From Aradus depressus (taxonomy: Eukaryota > Arthropoda > Insecta > Hemiptera > Aradidae), in the NCBI GenBank assembly GCA_963662175.1, contig OY759215.1:23239079-23303078 (forward strand): DNA of 64,000 bases. The letters are read 5' to 3'. Positions within the stretch are counted from its first letter, which is position 1; the number at the start of each line of letters is the position of its first letter. The notes beneath the pieces were generated by a model that saw nothing but the letters and a program-made list of their open reading frames with translations, did not search any database and was not told the DNA's origin. This document shows positions 25,508 to 38,100 of the stretch, piece by piece. Both the position numbers and the translations under genes were made by a program.

Positions 25508-25575
25508 ATTTTCCCCATTTAACAACAACGCGAATACTAAACATAATTATAATAACATTACACAATTGAGTTAAA
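25508..25575 (+). repeat. Direct repeat, right copy
   Basis: TTCCCCATTTAACAACAACGC, GAATACTAAACA and TAACATTACACAATTGA match 24294-24360. It could be a duplicated segment or the ends of a decayed element. Confidence 0.7.
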
Positions 25576-26164
25576 TGAATAAACGGTGGTGCAAAAATAT
25601 ATAACGTACGTATATATATAAATGCAATATATTTTTCTAGAGAGGAAATATTTTTAAATAAGAAAGAACACAAATTTTTGCCTATTCAATATTCAATTAT
25701 AAAAATATATATTTATTTATATGCCAGAGTAGTTGAATACATATATCTATGAAATCACAGAAATATGAGTATTTTGGCTCCATTATGAAAGGGCCCTATC
25801 AAAAAAGAGAACTACCAATAAATAAAATGAAAGGGGGAAAAAATATGGAGCACGTAACATTTATGGAGATCTAATGGATGGTTTTTATTTAATAATACAC
25901 GCTAATTATAATATTCCTATCCGAACCATTAATTCAAGTTGAAACTATGTTTTTATATCATTATTGGTCTGTTCGCTTAATAGCTAGTGCAGAAAGTATT
26001 TATAATGATTGAATAGTTTTTACTTACTTTTAATCCTAAATAACGGAATCGTTTCCTTTTACTTTACTTCAGAAAATATTATTGGCCCTGTTTCTAATTA
26101 AAATCTACAGCTTATGTATGTAAATAACAATTATCTACATTAATTTAAAATAAGAGAACACGAG

Positions 26165-29100
26165 TTATCCTTTGAAACAAAAATAATAATCACTGTTGTA
26201 ACCGAGATCCTGTAGATACCTGAAAAAAAAGTATATATAACATAAATAAATACATGAATAACATAACATTAGGTATGTTTCTTGATATGAAAATCTCATA
26301 GTGGCTCTCCCAGCTGGACGCAAATAATTCCTGACTTTCTATTATCCCGAGGGGTTCCAGCCAAAAACATTTGGACAAAACATGTCTTAGCGTCAACACA
26401 TTGTGCGAAGGGATCATTTAACATCATTTCACCGATTTTCGACACATTTTATTATTTGATCTTTGTCGATCTTGTGTTTTGATCCTTGTGTTTTCAATTA
26501 CAATTTTTTTTTCTTCTTTTTTTTTCAGTTTTTAGGATGTAGGCCTAATTGTTTCGGCATTCATTTTAAATTTTAACATTTCCATTTTAGTATTTTTTTA
26601 TTATATTGTTTATTTTGGTTGGGAGTCGGACCTGCTAACAGACTCCTCCCCACTAATCCTACTCATCCTCTAATGTTTACTAGAGTAGGCCTTAAGACTC
26701 TCAGTGCCTTGCTAGGAGCCTCCAAGACCACGCCGTACATTTTATCCTCGTGCATTTTTTCGCCTGCTCAACCATCACCACATCGTCCCATCCCCAGATC
26801 ATCTCAACATCCCATCACGTCTATCGTTTCAACAGCAGCCCCCTCCTCATCTCAGAAGGCATAGCAACCGAGAAGAACATTATTATTATTTTACCTCATT
26901 TTTTTTAACTTTTATTTTTATGAACGTTATATTTTTCATCCCAAATTCGAAGTTAAGTTTTATTTATATTTATCTTATGTTTTGTTATTTCTTATTATTT
27001 TTCAGTTGGCCAACTCCATCTTTCCAAGGTTTTCTTTTGTTCATTACATTCTTTTGTACATAAACTTCATGAATCTTATTATTTACTCTTACACATTCTA
27101 CAATATTTTGGAGTGGTCCTCCATAACCGCCAGAGGTTTTGTATCCGGTTATTTGGAAATTCTTATTTTGGATATCACTACCGGTCTATACATAATTGAT
27201 ATTTTGGGTTGAGTGCGGTCTCATTTTAAAAGCAGAATCATAAAAAATAATGTAATTCTGTTTAAAATGTATCATAATTTTGAATCAAGCGAAACTAACC
27301 TTGGGAAGTCATTATTGAGAAATGTTTTTCTGAGCAGCAGCATACGACACAATCAATTGTTCCAACCACAAATATATTCCTATTACAAATAATTTTCGAG
27401 AGCAAGAAGATCTAAAGCCACAGCCATTCTCAGTCCAATCCGTAGGGTTAAGTTGTAGTACTACAGTTGGATGCGTGGGTCCCCTCATGTTTCCACAACG
27501 GATCCAACTAGCTGTTCCAACCTGTCCTCCTTGTATTTTCTCGAGGTGTTAATTCAAAATGTTTTCATCGCGCCTAACTATTAATAGGAAACGGTAGCAA
27601 GATTAGCGCTATTGTCATACTTCTGGAATATTTTCACCAGCTCTGTTTGGGCTGCTTTTCGAGCATTCCGATTACCAAAGTTGCATCGCCCCCACAAACA
27701 CCTGCTCTCTCTATACGCTTCGATAAATATTGTCCATGGTGAAACATAAAATAAATAAAAACAAAAATTGATTAAGCAAAAACCTTTATAAACAATCCGA
27801 ATCAAAACGTGCTTTGTACTGTTTGTATGACTCGTGGGAGACGATTTTCCCACTCAGAGCGAGTGTAGTCCTACAGATTAGACTGTGAGTGAGGGCTTAA
27901 CAGAGAATCAAAGGGTGATGTTACCTCTCAGTGAGTTGAGTGAAGGCAGCCGGCCCACAAACACAGACATAGTAGGGGGAAGGTGCGGCAGTGGCTAAGT
28001 CAGGTAGATACTTCTCTAGAAACTGTAGGGTGATCCAGCCATGAGGCCCCCTCCAGGTTGGCCCACCGTCCGACAGCACATAGTCCACCTTGAACCTGCC
28101 ATAAAAGAAATAGTCTTACATTAGATGGTATCAATAAAAAATATTTTTATTGAATCCTTGATTTTTCTCTGGAAATATGCGAATTACAAAAATATTTGTA
28201 ATGGATGGCCTCCTAATTTTTGCCAAGGAAAAACTTACCTTCCTCATTTCTAAAAGAATTCTTAAACAAGATTTTTTTGAATGAAAAATTAGCTTTGACA
28301 AATTTGTTCGATATTCGCTAAGATATTCAAACTTCTTTTTGAAATATTTTCTATTCCACAAAAAATGTCTACATAAACTACTTTCCGCCTTAAACCATCG
28401 TCAGGTTTAGTTATAATCTAAGACATATTTGTTTTATTTATTTACTACACGTTTCCACGCGTTTCTCAACTCAGGAGATAATGTTTGAAGTTTGACAACT
28501 AAATCAATCATTTTTCTCTCAGTATTTAATTTAATAACAGCCAATATTATTCCAATAAAAAAAAAAAACTCTGACTAAATTTCCTAGTTTGGGACAACCT
28601 ACCGATCAAAAATATCATCTCATATAAAGCGCTAAAAACTGGTGACTTTGTCCAACTTCAATAATGAATAACTGAGCGAGTATCCACCGGATCGCTTTTG
28701 TTCAAAGCTCATTTAAAAAAAATCTAGTTTCAGAATTCATCACAAAATAAGTTATCCTATTTAAAATTAAAAAAGGTTGAGTTTGATATCCCACATATCT
28801 CTTATTTAAAAAAATATTGATGGCAAAAAATTAAGAAGACATCCATTATAAATATTTTCGTAACTCGCGTGTTTTCAGAGAAAACCGCTTCGTATAAGGT
28901 TGCATATATACAGATTCACCTACAAAACAAAGCAGACAAATACGGTTTACGACAGGAAGCTGAAAATAACCTGCAGGATGTGTGAAAATTATTATTTTAT
29001 GCAATGTTTAGACCATTGTTGTATTAATATATTTTCTTTTTTTACAAGCAATTTTAATTGACATCAGCATTTGAAAACCAGAGGCTTAATGCGGCCAGCA

Positions 29101-32100
29101 AGTGAAAAAAGGTTGCCAACCCCTGACTTGTAGAATGGAAAGAAGATACGACATTTTAACACTAGCTATTTGTGTGAAGTGACCTTTGTATGCACTGGAC
29201 CATATACATACAAGTTATGTTTTCCATACACTCATTTTCTCTAAAAAATGAACATGTCTTTACCTTTCGTTACTCGACATTAAATCATCCAATTCATTTC
29301 TCCAAATTACGTCCTTTTCAGTTTTATTGAAAAAAATGAGTTTTACATCTAATCTAAAAAAAATAACAATTATAAATTACGAAAATAGTTTTAACAAATT
29401 TAACATAAATCAAACAAATTGTTGCTCAACTTACATTTTACTTTGCTTCAAAGCCCAGTCAATAATTCGCAACATAGGAGTAAAACCTGTTCCAGCAGCA
29501 ATTAGGATAATATTTTCTGCTTTCAATAAGTTCTGAACGGAGAAAACTCCGAATGGCACACAGGAAACGTTGATTAGATCGCCTACCTTCAAAATAGTTA
29601 ATTGCTAATTGTTATATATTTAAAAAAAAAAAAAAATTTTAATATGTACCTGTTATAGTATGAGATGAATGTTACGCAAACTTAAGATGTGAAGATAAAA
29701 ACAGTATATCTTAGTTTCTATATCGTATGTAGCAGGTCGTACAACTTCTCCTCCCTCCCCCCATTACCCCTTAAAATCTGTTTTTTTCAACCCCCGTCTC
29801 TCCATATTCTTGAACTCGTATTGACCCTTTGAAAAAATATGCCACATATTTTTGTAAAAAAATAAAAACTGAGGCTCCCCACGCAACTGTGACCCCAAAT
29901 TAATTTTTTTAAGTCTTTATTTCAAGCTAGCTATCCATGAAAAAATCTGCCGGTATCGTGATTTTAAATTCAGTCAACTCTGTATGATACAAAGATTTAA
30001 AAAAATAAGATAATAGAAAAAGCTGTCTATATAAGCCACATCCCGAGGCTTGGCAAATGGCAAGAAGGTCTGCGGTTTGAGAGATATTTGATGTTCATAG
30101 ATAATATTTAACAATGTAGGCATGAAAAATATTATTAAAGAATATCCAAAGGTCATAACAAAGAAAAACAAAATCACTTGCAAACGTCATTCAATATGAA
30201 ATAGACAATACAACTTAACATTTCATCTTTAACAATATTTAACTGAAATACCAATGCATAAATGTAATATAACTGATAATTTATTTACAAATCAAATCAA
30301 TTCAAAAGCAAATATGGAAGTCCATTTTTTCGAACGTTGGCGAAAATTTCTCAATGGAGAAATAAAAAGGATATTAACTTAATTTGTAATAATTAATAAA
30401 TGAGTGAGATAGGTAGATAGATACCTTCCGAGAAGTGAGCCAAGAACTAAACACACCGTCTGGATACAGTTTGACGATCATAGTAACAACGTCAGGATCC
30501 AATTTTGTAGTGAGCCCACAGATCGGCGTGTACTGACGTTCCACTGCAAGTCCTTAAAAACAATAACCGCTTTACACTTGTGTTTAAAGAAAAAAAATTA
30601 CAGGAAGACTGGAAACTCTTTCAAATCTTATTTTCTGAAGGTCATTTGCAAGAAATAAACCCTATTACACAGTCCGATTCCCAACCATTTTTTAGTTATA
30701 CCCGGCTTTTCAAAAACCGCAATTTTTTTTCTTAAAAAAAAAACACCAGCTCAACATTAGGGTAAAGTCGCTTATATCATCTTAAAGTTTATAAAATTGC
30801 CTACTACTAAAAATAAAAATTACAGGTTCCCCAAAAATTTCTCAAGCATTTTTGAGGCAACCACTGCTATCAATCTAGACATTTGGTAAAAACTCCTTCT
30901 TATAATAAGCTATATTGAATCCCTTGGGGTGGCCTGGCGGGCGGTAATGGCCGGGCTGGGGGGTTTGGGGCGGCATCACCGGGCTCTCTGGACTTAAACG
31001 GTCCCGGGCTTGGAGGGTGTGGACGGCTTGGCACACATGCACACCCTCGTCTCAGGTCTTGTTGCACTAATGTTTACTGTCTGTATAAGTGTGCTTGCAG
31101 AGAGCGGCCCGGTGGTGCGGTTCCTTGTCCCCTGGTTCGGTCTTGCGGCTGGTTGGGTGCCCCGGGGTTCTCCCCTGCGCTCTTCGTCCTCCTCCCATGT
31201 CCCATACCGTGTGGCATATACATGGCTAATATGCATCGTTCATGAGGCCAAAAAAAAAAATAATAAGCTATAAAACATTCCATTATATCCTTCAATCGTC
31301 AGGGAGAAGGAGGATCAAAAAAGGGGGCTTAACTCAAAAAGGCAAGTAACTGCTCATGTCATAAATGTATCACCCTAAAATGTATGAAGATTCAGAAGTC
31401 AGAAGTAATATATCTATTGAGTAAGAGCGATTTATTAATTTCAGGTGGAGAAGTACAATGGCGGTGGTGCACCATACTGGTGCGCTAGTATACCTCTGAG
31501 AGTGGCCCGGAGGGTGAGGTGGCGACCAATGGGCACATGAACATAGAGCCTGTCCTGGTAGCCCAGACTTATGGTAAAGGTGTTATGTGTGATGGCTCTG
31601 ATAGACCTCACCACCATCACAGACTGTGCAGGAAGGGCTGGATCCTCCACACTCCTACATCGGCTCAGCTCTCCCCACATCTTACACTTCTCTTTCATCA
31701 CCTTCAGCTCCACCTAACAACACAAACATAAGGAGACTACCAGTCCATCTCTAACAACTAAGTATATCAGGGTGTCCAATTCCCTGATTACATATTTATT
31801 TTTGACCCTGGTGCACCAAATTAATACAATAATTAACATATAACTACGCGCACCAGGGAAAAATAGTGCTAAACAAACCAGAATAAAAAGAGAGAAGCAA
31901 CTGAACTAATTACAATATGTTAGTCTATTGATTGGTCTCTATATAAAAATGCTGATAAAAAACCATTTAATTAAACAAATATGTATCTCAGACCTATATC
32001 AATATAATTGTTATTTAAAGCTATAGATGTAATGAAGTGGACTGGACTTTACATACAATACATACGACTTTACATACAATATATACGTATTAGATAATTT

Positions 32101-35100
32101 AAACATCAGTATTTATCTGTGAAACTGAAAAAAAAGATGACGAGGGACAAACAAACAACCTATGCAGTATTGGCAAAAAGTTGAAGAGGGCAAAAATCTT
32201 TAAACGAATCGGAGAACTATGTTTTTTACTAAAAAAAAAAAGTTTTTATACTAAATTAAAAATTCTCTGTTTTCCTGACATTTTTTAGATTATATATACA
32301 TACATAACATGATATTCTACCTGTTGAAATGTTATTTTCTACTGAAACAGTTTTTGTTCACTTCCCCAGATATATGAAGTATAGGGGAAGTTATGTACTC
32401 GATTAGAAATTCGATATTGATTTTTCAAGAGAATTTCATGTTTTCTGTCGTCCTAATTCTCACAAAAAAAAAGGTTTACTTTTATTTTCCTATCGCCCCA
32501 CATAATATTTAACCAAGGCGATATGATCTCACAGTAAAGGCCCTAACATGAACCACAGAAACAAACAAGGTAAAAAATGTCTACATACTAGCGAAAAGTG
32601 GGGATCATCCATTAACATCCAGAAGATTGGTTTAGCAGAGATTGTGAAGCGTTGATAATAAAAAGAAATACCAGAGGGGGGCATATTAAAATGGCAGATG
32701 AGACCAAGTCTGTCGGTCCGTTATATATGAAATGTGTGACCATTAAAATGTCCATTCATTCATTTCTAATGTCACCTCATGAAGTCATGAGAAAAAACGA
32801 GTTACCATAATGTTCTAAGAAACTATTAACATTTCAGTCACGTTCTTAATTCTCTCTATATTCATCACAAGTAGTTCCGCTTCTGTTCAGACACGTCTAG
32901 CATGAATATTAATAAATACATCATAGTATTTTGAACTCAGGTTAAAGATGAAACGTTTTCTCTTAAATCATAAGAACCCATTTTTATATTTGAGTATTTC
33001 TTGTTGAAAGCAAAACAACAAAAATAAATTATTGAAAATTTAAGAAGCAACTAGCACGGCAATAACTTTGCGATATATTACTTTACCTGAAGATTAAAGA
33101 GCGGTGCCCGAAGAATAAAAAGCTTATAAGGAAATGTGAAATTATGTGAAAATCTCATCGTTAAGGAGCTCACACTAATTTTACATTATGGGCCTCCCAT
33201 AACCTCTCCCCTCCCGTGCAACATTTTGAGAGATTTAGATATATATTTACATAGCCTGCTTCAATCTGGCTTATAAGGATGCTACATGTCAAATTCCTCC
33301 CGATTCTTTTTCATATGTTGAGACACGACAAGTAACTGACTAAGTCAAGATTTTTAGGAGCAAGGTGGACTAAAAATAAACATAGAATTTAATAGAAAGC
33401 TCGTTTCGAAACTGTTATTATATATCACCAGGATAGAGGGCACTGGTAGCTCAGTAGTATGCGTGCTTGCCTTCTGAGCTCAAGATCGTGGGTTCGAAAA
33501 CCGACGAAGCCCTTAGTTTATTTCATCTGGGAGGTAAAATAAACTTAAGTACGCCGTCCTTCCGATGGAATGTTAAGCGATGGTCCCGAGCCTGTACGAT
33601 GTCAGGTACTCGTTAAAGACCCCTGCCATAGGTGAATAAAAATTTAGGACTCCCACAGTAGAGTCGGGCTCATGGTAGTAGGCGATATGACCTCGTAGTT
33701 AAAGCCCGGGAATGAGTCATAACTAAATAACTCACCAGTACAGAAATGTCTTGTGCTATTTCAAAAGAGGCTATAAATCTTTTTTGTCTTAAATCTCCAG
33801 CATTATGTACAACAAAAATGGCAAAATCACCGGCAGAATACTTCCCCAACTTGAATTATGAGCAATCAACGAAGATCTCTCTCCCTCTAAACCTCTTGGG
33901 TCAGTTACTTCTGAAATCACACATACAATTTCGGGTCGATGCATTTATTCCATCGAGTGTTATTAGAATTTTAGAATTAACCGTCTTCCAATCCACCCTT
34001 TCAACAGGAGTTTAAATCAGGGCCCTTTGAATTGCTAAATAAAATGTTTTATCACTACATTCATGGAGAGTAGTCATATTCACAAACATACACAGGGACA
34101 GACAATAGTTTTAGATTCAGGCTTGTTGAATCTAAAACTAACCCTTCACCAGGTTAGACTCTAACTGCATCCTTACAAGTCTCAACTTACGAAAAGCAAA
34201 CTGTAAGTAAATAGAAAAAAAGGGTAAAAATAAAAAAACTTGGACCAACCTTTGTTTCGGAGACATTAACTGAAGGTGGCCAACTTATAGAATGGCACAG
34301 ATTCCAGCCTAAAGAGTTCTCATTAACCCAAATCCATAGTTCTTTAGGGCTTGTATTACTAATACAAAGCTGCAAAAATAAGTATCAAAAATTTGAAAAA
34401 ATATGTAATTAACAAAGAAATATAATTCTTTTCTTAATATAAACAGGAAATTCACAATTTTGTTTTTAAGAGTTTTTGACTTTTAAGATAAAACTCGTAG
34501 CTTGTACATATTTACTCATTCACAATTTTTTTGACATGATAAGCCTGATATTGATATCTATTTTGCGTCATTTTTTATTAGGATTAGACCACACAAATAG
34601 AAAATCTAATAAAATAGGCAGGTGTATTCTAGTAAGGTAAGTTATAATGTATAAGCTACCAGAATACTTATTAGCTAATTGTGCATCAGGCTGTCTTCAC
34701 GAAAAAAATCATCTTGGTTCGTTCTAAAAATTAAATGTTGTAATTATTTTCTATATGTATGAAAATTAAGAATTCCAGAGACATTAAGATATTGGTTTTT
34801 GTTATAAATATGGGTCATCCCATAAAAACTCTCGAATTCATCCCAAGGGATAGATCGCAATATCAGACTTATCATGTCCCCTTCCCACTATAATGTAATT
34901 TTTTTTTTATATATTCTTCAAACCAAATGATATTGATCAGCCATGTATTGGGCCCTAAAACATTTTTTCTACAATATGTTGTGATTCTTTATAATTATTT
35001 TTTTTTTAATTGTGCACCAATTACAGACATGACTCTAAACAGTAGTTTTAAACCCTCAAGGTGGGGATTATAAACTAAATACTTCTTGTAGATCACTCCA

Positions 35101-35141
35101 CATTTAGTTCCGTTCAAGATATTTTGAGAATTAAAGAAGCG

Positions 35142-35172
<31 letters not shown>

Positions 35173-38100
35173 CTATTTCTCCATCCAAGTTTATACCTCA
35201 AATTTCTAGAACTGCATCCCTCACATATCATTCATTATTGTAGCATCTATTGAGACGATTCCCTTATAAGTCCTTAAGGGGGGGGGGGGGGGGGGGGGGG
35301 CAGCATACTGTAAATAACTGTACTACGAACCTTTGCTTGGTTCGTTTTTATTAATTAAGAGAAATTATCCTAGAACAGAGGTCGGCAATCTGTGCGGCCC
35401 GCAAGTGCATTCGGTTTCAAATCAGCCCATATGAATATAAAATAAGCATAAGAGGAACACTAAGACAAGTAAAAATTTCAAGATAATTTGCTATATCGTA
35501 TTCATTAGTTTATATCCAGTCTCTTAACTCTGCCTGACATGATATTCGCATACCTAGTTTTTGCAGATAAATTCTATTTTAGGATCAAAAAATACTTTTT
35601 CAGTTCACCCGCGAACCGAACAGAGGGGCCTTGGGTTGCTCCTCTGTCCTAGAATGATGGTGTATAGAAATAAAAACAAGAGCTACACTAAATATATATT
35701 ATTTAATGATAACTATATTAACACCCAAATAAATACGACTTAGGATATAAAGTGATTATTTACCCTAGACAACTCCTCCTTGAGGTAAATAACTATGACA
35801 ACATACTTATTTTGTTGGTACCAGTCCAAGTTGGACAAAGTCGAAGGAATTGCAATTTTTACATTATTTTTAACACCTAAATCATTTTTTTTACTTGGTC
35901 CCGGTATTGCAAAAACATCCTCTTCAGCTCCGTTGGTCAGTCGGCCAACCAGGCATTTTTTAAGAATTGATTCAAAATTGACCCAAGGGTGAATCTGCAA
36001 TTCAAATAATAAATGAACAATTTTTTAATAAAAACAATGTATCAAAGTATGGACGCTCATTACAGGATGATAAAGGTTATTTGTAATAATAAGAATGGTT
36101 AAGTCCCGATATGTCGTTAATGAGTTTTTTTATTGACAACTTTTCTTCGTTTGAAGACTTAAATTTAGATGATTTCTTCTGAGAGTAGTAATGTCTTCCA
36201 TATGGACTTGGGTGTATAATCCAAAATATGGATTGGAGAGCTGGACGCAAGCAAAGTGGCAAGAGCTTTTATTTAGTTTTGCTTTAAAGGAAGGTGCACC
36301 TTACTATGAAGCAACATCATCCTAAAGTGGGGAGAGGAGCTCGGACAAGGGGTTACTGGGACCGAGCATCGGCGGAACAATCTGCGCGGATCGGGTCGTC
36401 TCCAGCTCATCACATTGCTTACTTCTGCTCCCGCCAGGATCCGACGAATCAACTACACTTCAGGTTGTCGCTTTCCGTCACCAACTCCACCCTAGCTTGG
36501 TCGTACAGCGGACATTCGAAGTGACCAAAGTGAGCAGTAGCCTGAGAGTTAATCCGATTAAGGAAGTCCTCAGAAGCAATGGCGCAGCCAGTTCAGCTGT
36601 ATGGAGGAGGGACTGGTAGGTGAGAGAGCCCTAAAAAAGTCCTCTAAAGCAGAAACATGTCTCATTTACCTCATTGAATAAGTTAGTGGCGTCAATCCCC
36701 GCTCCTTTCATCAACTCATCGATACCCCCAGGATGGAAGTCCAAATACCTGCTGATGTTATACACATACCCTGAAATGATCAATCAGCTAACATCACCTC
36801 ATGCACAATTATGATATTTGTGAATGATACAATATAAAATAAATAAGCTCAACCTCTGATGCAGATCCAAACATCGCTGGCTGTGTTGTGATGAGCCAGT
36901 TGTTCCCTAGTTACATTGAGGATGGCCCCGCCAGTCCCACTCATATCAACTCCGCTGTTTCCCAGCCGAATCCAGTCCATCAGGGAGTGGCCCGGCTTCA
37001 GGGCTACTTTATTTCGAGGATTTCCTAAGAAACATACAAAAGTAAATATAATATCAATAATTTAGGCAGCCTGAAGATAAAATAAATGATACACCAAAAT
37101 TAATTTAAAAATATATACATAACAAGAAAATATAAGATAAAAATCTAAAAAAAAATCAACAATTTAAAATTTTAGGAACAGACCACTCCTGAGACAGGCC
37201 TAGGAAGGAGGTAGAAGGGCATCACACTTCTTTTTTGTTTTTGTAAGAATTAACTGCAGATATTTTCTTTAAAAAAAATGGTTTTACACATAAGTTTGGG
37301 TGACAAGTTCATGTAATAACTACAGATATTTGTCTCTCCATCGATTTATTGAGCCATTGAGAAGCAAAATTGTAAATTGTCCGTACTTCCAGAAATCGGT
37401 GGTTTGCGTGTGATGTTAATAACGACAAATGTCTTTATCGAGATTGTGAAGTATGTAGAGGGCAAATGGTTCACACTTTCACACTGTGTCTCTGACCAAC
37501 AATTAAATTGAACCAGGGAACGACACCGTTTTCAAAAATACCAATATCTTAAACATTTTATCTGAGTGACAACGAAACTGGAATCCCCTGAATTAAATGT
37601 TACTCTCGTATGACCAAATGAGGAGATGAAAAGCAAGCTCCAATCATAAATATGGCGCCAATATGTTCTATGCAAAATCGGGCAGAAGTAACCACCCGGA
37701 TCTTCAGGGCTCAATTACGAATGAGCTCGTTTGCTCATTCCTAACGAATAACAAAAATTCAGCAACTATTATTTTATTGTACTAGGGGCCAGAGAGAAAT
37801 TCCACACTGGAGTATTTTAGTGATCGAAGTCAAAATGTGGTTGGCCTTTACTTTACTGGAAACACAGGTATGAAAACATTTCTCAATAACCACATTAGCC
37901 TCGACCTTGACCGATAAAAATGCCCGTAGGGCGTAACATACACCGGTCCTTCATCGAACTAATAAAATACAATTATCTATCTTAAAGCTCGCCTGCTTGC
38001 CTGAATTCAAGGCTTACATATTATATAATTGTATATATTTGTATGCAATGTTTCACTGTAGCAGTAAAGCCGGCGAAATCAGTGTATAGATTAGATGGAC

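Larger units (their letters stand above)
18621..26164. other. Intergenic region between two convergent 3' ends
   Basis: No gene was recognised. The region holds the ABCG poly(A) signal (19033-19038), a large inverted repeat (21995-22333), a perfect-looking palindrome (22951-23054) and a direct-repeat pair (24294-24360 and 25508-25575). Short open frames, such as those at 22307-22522 and 24331-24624, show no family resemblance. Confidence 0.6.

Noticed and set aside
26600..26880. GC-rich plus-strand ORF (26619-26864) in CYB5R4 intron 10
   Set aside because: Low-complexity Pro/Ser/Thr-rich translation without a family; it may be a repeat, but no boundaries could be found.
31010..31295. Overlapping ORFs on both strands in the GC-rich insert
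   Set aside because: Long frames are expected by chance in GC-rich DNA, and the segment is a retroinsert with target duplication and poly(A).
33427..33730. Functional tRNA gene at a SINE copy
   Set aside because: A and B boxes are present but the acceptor stem does not close, and the body continues for about 230 bases shared with other copies.
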